DNA from: Sapria himalayana
Lineage: Eukaryota > Streptophyta > Magnoliopsida > Malpighiales > Rafflesiaceae
Direction: 5' to 3'
Assembly (NCBI GenBank): GCA_029783825.1
Contig: JAREIK010002665.1
Location: forward strand, 170,441 to 234,440
Length of the DNA: 64,000 nucleotides
Shown here piece after piece: positions 23,796 through 34,979 of the stretch; position 1 is the stretch's first letter; the number at the start of each line of letters is the position of its first letter. The translations under genes and the position numbers were made by a program. Below the pieces are notes generated by a model that saw only the letters and a list, made by a program, of their open reading frames with translations, did no database searches and was not told where the DNA came from.

Positions 23796-24087
23796 ATTGT
23801 TATTATTGTTGGCTATCTACAATGAATGCAAAGTTTGATAAGTATTTTGAATATGAAAAATTCTCACTAAAATAATAAACCTCAATAATAATCATATTAA
23901 TCTAGTGAGCTAAGATCCATATTTTACTCAACTTCAAGTCAGCTTTGGCATGACACTTAAAATTAAGTTATTTAGGTAGGTAACTCTTACCAATTACATC
24001 TCATGCAATTCTTAGATATTTATGGTATTTCGATATCATATGTCCTGGCATGTTTAAATCCCAACTAATGCCATTAGGCCCTAAACT

Positions 24088-24141
24088 ATTTTGATAACCT
24101 AATAAAGTTAACTCATTTTGATAACCTAATAAAGTTAAACC
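24088..24141. repeat. 27-bp tandem duplication
   Basis: ATTTTGATAACCTAATAAAG occurs twice with period 27, in the leader of copia B. Confidence 0.85.
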
Positions 24142-24942
24142 ATTTTTAAACACGTGTTGCACCATTACTCATTTTATCTCACTGATGTCACCTAATGTAC
24201 TACTTTGATATAACTCACATTAAGGTGATAAAAGGTTTGACAAGTGTTTAAATATAGATAGCATATTAACTTTGAATTTTATGTGAGGGCTCTTGATTAA
24301 TTTCAATTTTTAATTAATATATTATCATATATCTAGTATCACATACTCTTGTAACAAAATACATAGCATCTCATACATGCATATAATAAACGTGTCATAG
24401 TATGGCCTTAATCTAAATTGATCTCCATAAGCCAATATGAATCAATAGGCATTCCTGCATAGTAATAAGCAGCTCCATGAAGTTAATTTAACCACCAACT
24501 TGTGCATATAAACCTAGCTCCTCCATCATCATAGTTGGATCACATGACTTCAAATGGCTTGCATTGTCTTGCTCTTATTTTATTACAACAATTAAAAAAT
24601 TATAATAAAACACAAATGGCATGCAAGCCGTATTTAATAATTACAATCCTTGAAAAAAAAATAATAATAATCTACCAAACACATTGGTTAAAAAGATCAC
24701 ATTATGCATCATGTGAAGCAACATAACATGCAAAATATATAATATTATTATATAGCACAAATAATTTGTATTAAAATAAATAAATTATAATAACGACGTA
24801 TTTAAAAACAATTAAATTTATCAGGTATTATGCAGAGCTGTTATGGTGGTTCCGCATGCTCGTTAGCGAATATGATCAAAGGGGGCCTCCCTCACGAAGT
24901 AGGGGGCAACACCCCAGGAAAAAAAATATTAATTTCCATTCA

Positions 24943-25004
24943 TCTCATCAATAAATTTTTATTGATCTCATCAATAAATTTTTATTAATCTTATCAATAA
25001 ATTT
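24943..25004. repeat. 23-bp tandem repeat, nearly three copies
   Basis: The unit TCTCATCAATAAATTTTTAT repeats with period 23. The third copy reads TCTTATCAATAAATTT and is incomplete. Confidence 0.85.
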
Positions 25005-25376
25005 AATATAAACCAAAAGCCATCAAAATCACATTAAAACAACATATTATGTAATCTCATTACACATAGGGATTATTTTGGCACCACCATAAGTAATCAC
25101 TGATAAATCAAAATTGATATATGAATTTATTCTATGTATTAATCTAATTAAGACAATGCTAGAATCATATATCATGCTATTAAGCACTTTAAAAGCTAGA
25201 ATCAACCTTTTAGGTTTCGAATTCAATCAATTAATACCTTTACAAAATCTAATAATTATGTCATTTGCACAAACCATAATATCACATATATTCAAAAATA
25301 CAAATCATGCTAGAATCATATACATCACATACATATGACCAAATATGGCATTATCAGTTTTTATGAAAACACAAGT

Positions 25377-25390
25377 TCCTCTGATACCAC
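25377..25390 (-). other. Primer binding site of copia B (initiator-Met tRNA)
   Basis: On the minus strand GTGGTATCAGAGG directly follows the LTR end (CCCCAATA). TGGTATCAGAG is the standard plant LTR-retrotransposon PBS complementary to the 3' end of initiator tRNA-Met. Confidence 0.9.
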
Positions 25391-26931
25391 TATTGGGGTT
25401 TCGGGCATAATATCCAATCTAAATGGAACATAAATGTAGTAGAATTTATAATTTTTATCCCTTAACCCACCAAGGATTACATGCATTTCATAAAAACACG
25501 ACGGACGTGTAAATGAAACTTACCTTTTGTAGATCGATTTATCAAGCCTCTAACGTGTGCATCTTGGTTTATTCGAATCTTCAAAGGTGTTGCATTTCTG
25601 AAAAATAACCACCCTCTATAAGTATCCACACACAAATAAATAATGAATGATCTTGTTGAATGCTAGGTCAGATTCGTCTTCTCAAAATTAAAGGGTTTCT
25701 CTCTGTTTCATAAAAAATGACTACTTGCATCATATTTGTTTCACATATATATATACAAGTCTGCCAGGGTTTTATTCATAAATTAATTTAATTATATATT
25801 TAAAATACTTTTAAATAATAACAACTTAAATTCAAATCCTTAAAACCCACTTTTAAATAATAACAACTAAAATTCAAATCCTTAAAACCTCTTTTTAAAT
25901 GAATTTATTCATTAAAACTCATGTTCAATGTAATAAATTAATTATTTATTTAAATCATGAATTTAAACTTTCTCAAAATTAAATTCAAATTTAAGTAATA
26001 ACTAATTGTTATTTGTGATTTAAAATAATCTTATCATTTTAATTTATTATAGTTTGTGAAAACCCATAACCATTATTATTTGTTCTTAATGTGCGACCTT
26101 ATAGGTTCAATTAATATTGGTAGTAGGCCTAAATCATATTTTGATCCTACAAGTTATAAGTGTCCTCTAGCAAGACATTATGACTACCAAGTTAAATGAA
26201 AAGCTCATGATCTGAGACAACCTTAATATAGTTAATGACATAATCTTTTTTGTCTCATGATATCTTGATATAATATAAGGCATGGACAAAGGCAACCTTA
26301 TATAGTTCTATCTTTGATTATTCACAACCCATTAGACTGACTAAATAAATGATATTGATCTCCATCAATTCATTTTAATACGGCCATGCATTTCTTAGCC
26401 TCAATTATCGAGGGAACCCAAAGATATCTCTCTTATAATAAGAGGGACAAATTCCATCTTAATTATTCATATCTCACTACATAATTTTATTATGTCCAAG
26501 TATAACTTTTATAATCATCTGATTAAAGATAATATTTGATTATATCAAAACACAATATTCCTTATGTTGAGAACTATAGTAATCTCAAGTCAAATGATTT
26601 AATAACATAAAAATTAGAGATTAACTCATGACTTTGATCCATATATTAATCTCAAGATGAGTCTTTCCAATATTTGTTCTCAAAAAATAGATATAATTTT
26701 GATTTATATCTCATACACATATTCATCCCATAAATATTAATCAAATTTTATACTAATCTTAATTCATTATTATTCTCATAACAATAATCGATTAAGAATA
26801 TTTAGAATAATTAAAATATTATTCAATGATATTATATATAATAAACATGCAACTAATAATAATAATTAATTCTCACAAATAGTCAAAATATCATGTCCAT
26901 ACGATAGGCTTAGATTATATTATTACTAATA
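25391..26931 (-). repeat. 5' LTR of copia B (right copy)
   Basis: Starts TATTGGGGTTTCGGG (the terminal TG has become TA) and ends ATTACTAATA just before the target duplication AATTG. It matches 18349-19849 along its full length. It includes a small internal duplication near 25840-25890 (AATAACAACT...AATTCAAATCC), absent from the left copy, which explains most of the 40-bp size difference. Confidence 0.9.
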
Positions 26932-26936
26932 AATTG

Positions 26937-27229
26937 TTCTGCATATAAATATTGTATCCGTAATCTCAAATGTTCCCTCTGTTCTTCTTCCTCTCTCTCT
27001 CTCTCTGATTATGTAATGAAATATTTAGGTTAATAAATCTATAAGTACTATGTGATTTTATAGTTAAAGTAGCTAGTTAAATTGAAAAGCTAGTGAACCA
27101 CATTAAAACTAGCATTTGCTATGATGATGTTATGTTCTTGTTTTGTATGATATTGTGTTATATTCTACAAATCCATTGATATTACATTTAGTATAATCAC
27201 TATATATACATATTGAGTAAATTCTAATA
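26937..27229 (+). repeat. 5' LTR of copia A, right piece
   Basis: Matches 31700-31984 (shared TTAATAAATCTA, AACCACATTAAAA, TTTGCTATGATGAT and AGTAAATTCTAATA). It continues the LTR interrupted at 18348. A CT-repeat lies at about 26991-27006. The degenerate PBS (ATTAGTGTCGGATGG for ATTGGTATCAGAGC) follows at 27230. Confidence 0.9.
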
Positions 27230-27329
27230 ATTAGTGTCGGATGGTTTGGTTATGTTATATTTTCTATTACGTTGACAAATTTTTAGCTCTGTTGTTAGTA
27301 CTATTATTCTAATTCTATAATCTTTCACT

Positions 27330-28180
27330 TTTGTTGAAATATCTAGAATATTGAATATCACTATTGAGAAATTCAATGGTAGGAATGATTTTAGTATGTG
27401 ACAAATAAAGATATGAGCACATCTGATGAACTTTGAAATATGGAGCTTTCTAGTCGATGGTTGTGGTACCACTACTACAACTATTGGGATAATAAATGAT
27501 GAGGAAGGAAGGCATGAAGATAAGGCCCACTCTATAATTTTTTTTAGCCTAGTGGATGAGGTGATAGCTAAGGTAGCAAATGAAGAGACTACTACAAGCT
27601 TGTGGCTCAAAATGGAGTCACTATATATGATAGAGTTACTCATGAATAAGCTTCTATTAAAAAGGAGACTTTTCACATTGATGAGGCAGGAAGGGACTCC
27701 ATTTAAAAGCACTTGGATGATTTGAATAGTAGTCTTATAGACTTGAAGCATATAGATGCCAAAGTGGAAGATGAGAATATTGCACTTCTACTTGTCTCAC
27801 TTCCAACTTCATGAAAACTTTGTGGAATCATTAATAGTAGGAAAGGCTGAAATTACTTTGGAGGATGTTCGGTCTGCTCTACACTCCAGAGTGATGAGGC
27901 AGAAGTTAGCTTTTGAATGGCCTAAGCAACAGGCTGTTGGATTGATGGTAATGAACAAGAGGCCCTAGCCTGGTTCATTCAAGAAAAAAAGAGAACAAAT
28001 TTTAGAAAAGGTCCAAGAAGGGTGACAACTATCACTACTACAAATAGAAAAGGCACTAGAAAACTAAATGCCCAAGGAAGAAGAAAAGACTTGATCAGTC
28101 GGGTCAGCCTATTCTTCCACCTGCTAATGATGTAGCATGTGATGCCATAGATTAAGAAGATCACATGATAGTCACCTCTG
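27330..28180 (+). pseudogene. Copia A gag remnant
   Basis: Two open stretches carry UBN2-type gag. 27426-27725 holds EDKAHSIIFFSLVDEVIAKV, then TTSLWLKMESLYM and LFTLMRQEGTPF. 27756-27968 holds FVESLIVGKAEITLEDV. These match the order of gag_UBN2 in Tnt1/RE-type copia elements. The link between them is frameshifted near 27725, and a zinc knuckle is not intact in the basic region after 27970. Confidence 0.85.
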
Positions 28181-28189
28181 CTACTCTTG

Positions 28190-29460
28190 CAAAGCCCAAC
28201 TCCTGGATCTTAGTTAGTGGTGATTCCTTTTACATTAGTAACATTTAGAATGGTTTAGTAGATACATTATGAAGGAAGCTTGTAATGCAGTTGTGGGTAG
28301 CAGCCAACCACGTAAAGTTGTTGAAGTCGGCATAGTAATGTTGAGGACATATGATGACCATATCATTTTTATATCATATGTAAGGAATGTTCTGGAGATG
28401 ACTATGAATTTGATCTCCCTCTGTATTTTGGATGATCAGAAATGTAAATTTAGTGGCAGTGAGAGAATTCTGAATGTTCACCAAGGAGATGACATAATAC
28501 TGAAGGGGCAAAAGAGTTAAATGCTATATACACAGATGGGTTCCATGGTCATAGGAGCTACTGCATTTGAAGTTGAAGTTGATCTTACCAGATTATGACA
28601 CATGCGACTTACACATATAAGTGAAAAATGTGTGAAATTTTTTTCTAATTTTAACCTTCTTGTTGGTGATAAAATAAGTAAACTGAATTTATATGATCAT
28701 TATGTTTTTGGTAAGAAACATAGAACTAAGTTTTGTAAAGCTAAACATTGCACAAAAGGTACTTTGGATTATATCAATGCTGACTGTTGGGACCCTTCTA
28801 AGGTCCCATTTCTTAGTGGTGCTCAATTCTATTTATGTCTAGTAGATGACTACTCTAGGATGTCTTGATGTATTCATGATGAAATATAGATCTAAAATTT
28901 TTGGAAAGTTTAGGTAGTAGATTAGCTTAGTAAAAAATCAAATACTTAATAAGGTTAAACTACTACAAACAAATAATGGTCGAGAATTCTATTTAGCTGA
29001 ATTTGAAAAATTATACAAAGGATAAATGTATAGCTAGACATAAAATAGTTTGAAACACTCCTTAGCAAAATGGTATTGCTAAAAAAATAAACCAAAATCT
29101 TTTAAAGAGAACTAGGTATCTGGTCTTTTAATCAAGCTTAGGCAAAAAGTTTTGGGCTGAAGTTATTAATATGGCATGATAACTAATAAATAGGTCATCA
29201 CATAATGAAATTAATTTCAAAATTCCATTTTAGGTATGGTCTAGTAAACCTATAGATTATTCTAGTCTAAAATTATTCGTCTATATTGTTTATTATCATG
29301 TAAATGATGATAAGTTTGAACCATAATCAAGAAAAAAATATTTGTAGGATATGGAAAAGGAGTCAAGGAATTCCATTTCTGGTCACCACCTAAAAAGAGA
29401 GTGATTCTCTCTAGGAGTATTATCCTTGATGAAAGTAGCATCCTAAAGACGTACATAGTC
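28190..29460 (+). pseudogene. Copia A protease and integrase remnant
   Basis: Protease remnant near 28200 reads SWILVSGDSF, where copia has WILDSGAS, so the catalytic Asp is Val. The stretch 28269-28520 is the following spacer (VRNVLEMTMNLISL). The stretch 28602-28868 holds the pre-integrase motif (MRLTHISEKCVKFF, FGKKHRTKF) and integrase start (FYLCLVDDYSRMS). The remaining core to 29460 is recognisable (NNGREFYLAEFE-like) with stops. Confidence 0.85.
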
Positions 29461-29749
29461 CTATCCAGTCATCTAAAGTACTTCAATATGAACTTAAGGT
29501 GGAGCTAAAATTTGATTTTATGACTCTAGTAAGGATGTATTAATTTGTCTCTTGACAATCAACAACAAATCATAAAAATGATCTTGAGTCTATTTTTGAA
29601 CCTAATCCTGAACCTACATTTGAAGTGTTAGTTCCCTACAGTATTACTAGAGATAAACCTAGAAGGATAATTATAGGTCCTCCTCTTAGATTCAACTTTG
29701 ATGAATTTTGTAAGGTTTGCTCTACAAGTTGCCAAAAAAATTGACATTC

Positions 29750-30660
29750 ATGAAACATCCTTTTTTAGAGATGCTATTAAATGTCTTGAATTTGAGCCAT
29801 GGTTAGTTTCCATGAATAAAGAGATTGAATCCCTTCATAAGAATGACACCTGAGTTATTGTATCTAAACCAAAGGAGAGAAGATATTTTCTTGCAAATGG
29901 ATTCTAAAGAAGAAAGAAGATACCTCAATTATTGGTGGTATAAATTTCAAGGCATATCTAGTTGCAAGAGAGTTTAGTCAGAAAAAGGGTATTGATTATA
30001 GTGAGATATTCTCTTTTGTAATTAGACATACCTCAATCAGAGTACTTCTAGCATTAATGTCACTTCAAGATCTTGAAGTTGAGCAACTAGATATCATAAT
30101 TACTTTTCTTCATATAGATCTAGATAAAGAAATTTACATAAGCCAGCATGAGGGTTTTAAGGTATCAGGTAAAGAAACTCATGTGTACAAGCTTCTGAAG
30201 TCTCTCTATGAACTTAAATAGTCTTCTCGTTTATGGTACAAGAAATTTGACTATTTTATAACCAGTCATGAATATAATAGGTGTGACCATGATTACTGTG
30301 TTTATTTCAGAAGGCTAAAAAATGAGTTATATATCTACTTACTATTGTATGTAGATGATATGCTTATTGCTGCTATAAATAAATCTGACATTCATGAATT
30401 GAAGAATCTTCTTAGTTCTAAATTTGATAAGAAAATTTGGGAGAGGCAAAAAGAATTCTAGGCATTAAAATATTTAGAGATAACACTAATATAAAATTAT
30501 TTCTATCATAGAAACAATATATTCAGAATATTCTATCTATATTTGGAATGACTTCTTGTAAGTCTTTGTCCATGCCATATGCTTCCAACCTCCATTAATC
30601 ATTGGAGTTCTATCTTCAATCTGAACCTGATAAAAAAATTATCTAAATTTCCTTATTCCA
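29750..30660 (+). pseudogene. Copia A reverse transcriptase remnant
   Basis: Readable across frames: KAYLVAREFSQKKGIDYSE near 29950, LDKEIYISQHEGFKV near 30120, and the active-site motif LLYVDDMLIAA at about 30343-30375, which is intact at YVDD. Stops are frequent (for example after SLYELK near 30221), so no polymerase is made. Confidence 0.85.
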
Positions 30661-31280
30661 ATACTATCGACTATCGAAAGCCTCATTTATCTTATGGTAT
30701 GCACCCGACCTAATATTGCTCATATAGTAAGTGTAGTGAGTAAGTTTATGATAAACCCTAGTCAAGAGTACTATAAAACTATAAAGATGATACTTTGGTA
30801 TCTCAAGGGAACATTCGATGTAGGTTTGATATTTGGTAATGAATTTGAACCCATGTTAACCAGATATTCTGATTCTGACTTTGTAGGTTATGTTGATAGT
30901 AGATGGTCTATGACTAGCTATGTCTTCACTGTATGTAGCCAGCAGTTAGCTAGAAAGTTACTCTTTAATCTTGTACCACTCTATCCTCCACTAAAGTAGA
31001 TTATATGGCTCTAACTGAAGATGCGAAGGAATGGATATGAATGAAAAATATTCTCAAAAAACTTAGCCTTTAACCGGAGGTTGCATTAGTGTTCCATGAC
31101 AATCTCTACTATTTATTTGGAAAAAGACCAAGTACACCATGAGAGGACAAATAACATTGATGTATGATATCATTTTCATCGATATGATAAGAGGGTGCAA
31201 GTGAAGAAGATTGGAACCTATGATAATCTAATTGACATGTTTATCAAACTTTTTACTCGGAATAAGTTAAGACACTATCT
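30661..31280 (+). pseudogene. Copia A RNase H remnant
   Basis: The stretch 30694-30999 includes MVCTRPNIAHIVSVVSKFM, YYKTIKMILWYLKGT and YSDSDFVGYVDSRWSMTSYV, the copia RT C-terminus and RNase H start with its DSDF/Y motif. Beyond, short pieces such as TNNIDV and YDNLIDMFIKLF are visible up to 31260. Frames are broken after 30999. Confidence 0.85.
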
Positions 31281-31470
31281 TAACTTTTTGAACATATCAA
31301 ATCAACAGTAATACTATTATGACTTATCATTTATATAGAGCATCTTTCTATATGATACTAAACAACTTAAGACACTGACTTGACTTAGTGAACATATCAA
31401 ATCAGCTATAGTCTTATATAGAGTAATCATTTCTATAGAGCATCTTTCTATATGTATACAAGATAACTTA

Positions 31471-31480
31471 AGGTGGAGAA
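31471..31480 (+). other. Polypurine tract of copia A
   Basis: AGGTGGAGAA sits immediately before the 3' LTR start, as expected for copia plus-strand priming. Confidence 0.65.
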
Positions 31481-31984
31481 TATAGAATATAATTTGTTTT
31501 GTTATCTGTTTTTTTAACCCACTATATTATTTCTCTATTTTATTTATAGGTGCAGATACTAATATGTTGAGAAATTGAATATGTGGCATTGGGATAATAA
31601 TGGGGGTCTCATTGCCTAGTCAATTGGCCAGAAGAATTTTTGAAGCATTACCTAGTCTGCTCTGAAGATCCTACTCATTTCTATTTATGTAGAACCCTAC
31701 TTATATATATATATATCATATCCATAATTGCAAATGTTCACTTTATTCTTATTCTCTCTCTTGATTATCTACTTAAATATTTGGGTTAATAAATCTACAA
31801 GCACCCATAATTGTTTGATGGATGTAGCTAGTCAATAATGAACGGCTAGTAAACCACATTAAAATGATATTTGCTATGATGATATTATGTTCTTGTTCTA
31901 TGTGATATTATATTATGTTCTATAAATCTATTGATGTTACTTTCAATATAATCATTATATATATATATTAAGTAAATTCTAATA
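31481..31984 (+). repeat. 3' LTR of copia A
   Basis: A single uninterrupted LTR matching both 5' pieces (18126-18348 and 26937-27229). It starts TATAGAATATAATTTG (TG changed to TA) and ends ATTCTAATA, followed by the target duplication GAATA. The LTRs are clearly more diverged than those of copia B, which fits the nesting order. Confidence 0.9.
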
Positions 31985-32245
31985 GAATATGATCTCATCC
32001 ACATCCCCACCCCATTTAGGATTTAGGCATAGGGTTGGGGTGGGCCTGGCGAATACAATCCAATCAGCTCCATGCCCCATCTAGATCTTGGAGTCCTGGA
32101 GCTAGACATAAAGGGCCAATGGGGCAAAGAATGCACCATCCGACCCCATGACATAAAAACCCTACCTACCTTACCAAAAATGGGGCATGGGACGAGGTAG
32201 GGATTGGAGAATTCTCGGCCCTGCCCTGTCCCATTTCCATGCCTA
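31985..32245. mobile_element. Right part of the hAT MITE split by copia A
   Basis: GC-rich for this window, with repeated CCCCACCCC, GGGGCATGGG and CCCTGCCCTGTCCC motifs. It ends CCATTTCCATGCCTA, the inverted counterpart of the left terminus at 17987, and is followed by GTTGAGTG. The first five bases are the GAATA duplication of copia A. Confidence 0.7.
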
Positions 32246-32261
32246 GTTGAGTGACACTATA

Positions 32262-32700
32262 CACTGCAAAAAAAGATCGATTTAGCAATTAAAATTAGAA
32301 ACGCTCATATTCATTTCTAAAATTAGGAACATATTTGAACTGGACTAGAAATAGATAGAATTTCAATATCATGAAATAATAGAAAGGAAAATATTTTCAT
32401 TGCTAAATAGCGATGTAAATACCTAAGTTTTTTTAATCCGACATGAATAGCATGCGAAGTAAGATTCAGTTATGTTTGTTTGACATTCAGCGACAAAAAT
32501 TTTTGCATCCATTTATAATTAGAAACAAAATATGTATCTATTTCTACTATTTATGAGGAATATTATTTCGTCGCTAAATGAGAAATGACGTGCATATATG
32601 TTGCTAATTAATTTAAAATGATTATGCAATGGAAATGCATTCCATTTCTATTTTAGCTGAAATAATTTTCATCGCTAAAATATAATAATTTATTTCTGAA
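32262..32700 (+). mobile_element. CACTA-like terminal fragment (CACTG end)
   Basis: CACTGCAAAAAAAGATCG at 32262 resembles a plant CACTA terminus with one change (CACTG). It is followed by repeated subterminal motifs in both orientations, such as CATCGCTAAA, GTCGCTAAAT and AGCGACAAAAA, at about 32400-32690. Such repeats are typical of CACTA ends. The opposite terminus and transposase are not identified. It begins nine bases after the hAT target duplication. Confidence 0.5.
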
Positions 32701-34126
32701 GAATCCTTTGAAATTTTGAACATTCTTAGGGTTTCAGTGATATTTGGTTTTGATTTTGATATCGTCTGAATCATTTGTGGATTGCCTATCATTTATATAT
32801 TGATTGATATGCATTTAATCCATAATTGAGGTATGAAATTATGATTTTCATTTTATCCAGTATGTATCGTATTCAGGAATAGCTATATTTGTGTGTTTTC
32901 ATGTTACGTGTAATTTCTTTTCATTGTTGATATTAATATTGAGTTCCATCTTATATGTTTTGTTGAATGATTATAAATTTAATTGATAAATTATATTTTT
33001 TTTAAATTATTTTTACATATTTTCCTCTTACTTTAATTTGTTAAAAAATATTTGTAACCTTATTGAGTTATAAACTTTTTGTGTATTTTGTTATTGACCT
33101 ATAGTTAAGATCTCCACAATTATTTTGCATTTTTTTTCTTACTAGAATTACATGAAATTTAATAATTTCAAAAATAATAACTCATATTAATAGTGCAACC
33201 TTAATAATAAATAATTTATAATTTTTAAAACAAATACTAAAAGTTCATTTATATTAATAATAAAAATGAAAAAAAAAGATTATGAGGGTATGCAATTTGA
33301 ATAGTGAAACATAATGAACAATTATAAAACTAAAAAAATTATAAGCTAATTAAAAAATTTATAGAGTTACTTTATCTATATTCCACTAAAATTATAATAA
33401 ATTAAATAATACTCACATTTATTTAATATTAAAAGAAATCATATTACATGTCACATGTGGTATATGATTATGTATACTACATACTTTATTATAATAGAAG
33501 ATTTTTCCATTCATTTATTAATGTTCTCCGTTGATATTTAATTTATTTTTTATATTTTTTCTTTGATAAATTTTAATATATTGACAATAATAATTAATTT
33601 ATTATTTCTATAATATGTAATATCTTTATCTAATTATGTAGTACTTATTATTAATTTAGAAATTAATAATTATGAGATTGCAAAATTTTCTTTATTTCTT
33701 TATTAATGTACTTTCATTCAATATAAATAAATATCAAATATTTAGTTTTATGTAAATGACACAAATATAACTTATGACTTTTGAAAAATATTTAAGAGAT
33801 TGGAATAACCATTCTTATCGGTCTTTAATCCAAAATTATCTAATATTTATTTTACTATATTTTATAAATAGATTTATGCAATGTCATAAAAATATTACTA
33901 CATATTTATTATTAATAGATCTCTATGAATATTATTATAATTCAAAATATTGTTAATGTCATGTTACACGAATATAAAATATTAAGTATACTTAAAATGT
34001 ATACTTAAAATTATACATTTTAAGCATACTTAAATGCAAAATATCTAATTATGTAGTACCCATAAATATTAGTCTTACATTTTCCCAAAGGCTATAAAAA
34101 TTTTTCTTAGTTGATTTTTTAAACTA
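32701..34126. other. AT-rich stretch, nothing recognised
   Basis: No gene or element end is recognised. It may be the interior of the CACTA-like element starting at 32262. A small palindromic cluster of ACTTAAAATGTATACTTAA-type phrases lies near 33980-34030. Confidence 0.4.
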
Positions 34127-34690
34127 AATTATTAAATCCCTAAATACTTAAACTCTTAAACTCATAAATCCCTCAACTTCGTAACCCCTAAACCACTAAT
34201 CTCTAAAACCCTAATCCTCTAAACCCAAATTTTCTAAACCATTAAACCCTAATCCTCTAAATCCTAATTCTCTAAACCCTTAAACCCATGGGCCACTAAT
34301 CCCCCAAATCCCTAAATCACTAAAACCTCTTAACTCTTAAAACCATAAACCCTTAACTCCTGAAAACCCTAAACCACTAAATCCATAAACCATAATTCTT
34401 TAACCCCATAAACCCATAAACTTTAAACCCCCTAAGCCTCTAAACACCTAAGCCCCTAGACACATAAATCCCTAAACCATAAAACCCCAAAAATCCTAAA
34501 CACCTAAATCTCTAAACTACTAAACTCCTAAACACCTAAACCTCAAAACCACTAAACTCACATACCCCTAAACCCCTAAAGTCCTAACCCTCTAAACACC
34601 TAAATCTCTAAACCACTAAACAACCAAACACCCAAACCCCTAAATCCTTATACCCTAAAACCCCTTAAATCCAAAATCATAAACCATAAA
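34127..34690. repeat. Degenerate interstitial telomere-like tract (CCCTAAA)n
   Basis: About 560 bases of short units built from CCCTAAA and variants (CCCTAAAC, CTCTAAAC, CCTAAACAC, CCATAAAC), always with the C-rich strand on top. The plant telomere unit is CCCTAAA. Perfect units such as AACCCTAAACC and CCCCTAAACCCCTAAA are scattered among 7-9-bp variants, so the array is old or formed by slippage around a telomere-like seed. It lies between AT-rich sequence and a minus-strand gypsy remnant. Confidence 0.85.
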
Positions 34691-34979
34691 GCTCTTTTTT
34701 TTATAATTATTATAATTTTAATTATTCATATTGATTAATTATAAGTTTATTTTTACTAAAATATATATTATAAAATATATTAAAAGTTAGAAAAATATAA
34801 TTTTAAAAATTTATTTATCATCAAAAGACTATATAATCTTATAAAAAGATTCAAAAATTAAAGTCATAAATTATTATTTAGTATCTTGTTTTAGTTAAAT
34901 TTTGAATTATGTTAAGTATTATAAATATATTTTAATACATATTTCTCACATTTATAAAAGTTTATAAATCTATATTACC
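34691..34979. other. AT-rich spacer
   Basis: No recognised feature between the telomere-like tract and the gypsy remnant. Confidence 0.4.

Larger units (their letters stand above)
23796..25376 (-). other. 5' untranslated leader of copia B
   Basis: It lies between the PBS and gag, has no recognised domain and is unusually long (about 1.6 kb). It contains two short tandem repeats (24088-24141 and 24943-25004). A GC-richer patch near 24880-24920 (GGGGGCCTCCCTC, AGTAGGGGGCAACACCCC) can form a local hairpin and might be part of a packaging or dimerisation signal, but that is speculation. Confidence 0.5.
18349..26931 (-). mobile_element. Ty1-copia retrotransposon B, nested inside the LTR of copia A
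   Basis: Perfect 5-bp target duplication AATTG at 18344-18348 and 26932-26936. LTRs are 18349-19849 and 25391-26931 (about 1.5 kb each), total 8583 bp. The PBS, complementary to initiator-Met tRNA (GTGGTATCAGAG on the minus strand), lies beside the right LTR. The polypurine tract (AAGTGGGGAT on the minus strand) lies beside the left LTR. The element therefore reads right to left. Gag, protease, integrase, RT and RNase H remnants follow that order. All frames are broken. By eye the LTRs differ at about one base in nine over their first 300 bases, younger than copia A but not recent. Confidence 0.93.
18126..31984 (+). mobile_element. Ty1-copia retrotransposon A, split in its 5' LTR by copia B
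   Basis: The target duplication GAATA occurs at 18121-18125 and 31985-31989, immediately outside the LTR ends. The 5' LTR is in two pieces (18126-18348 and 26937-27229) that together match the single-piece 3' LTR (31481-31984). A degenerate PBS follows at 27230, and a purine tract AGGTGGAGAA (31471-31480) precedes the 3' LTR. The body without the insert is about 5.27 kb. Gag, protease, integrase, RT and RNase H run on the plus strand, all with stops. It inserted into a hAT MITE and later received copia B. Confidence 0.9.

Noticed and set aside
27224..27751. 175-codon minus-strand open frame
   Set aside because: It overlaps, on the opposite strand, the copia A gag frame (27426-27725), which has clear domain similarity. 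The minus-strand product is low complexity and unrecognised, so it is a shadow.
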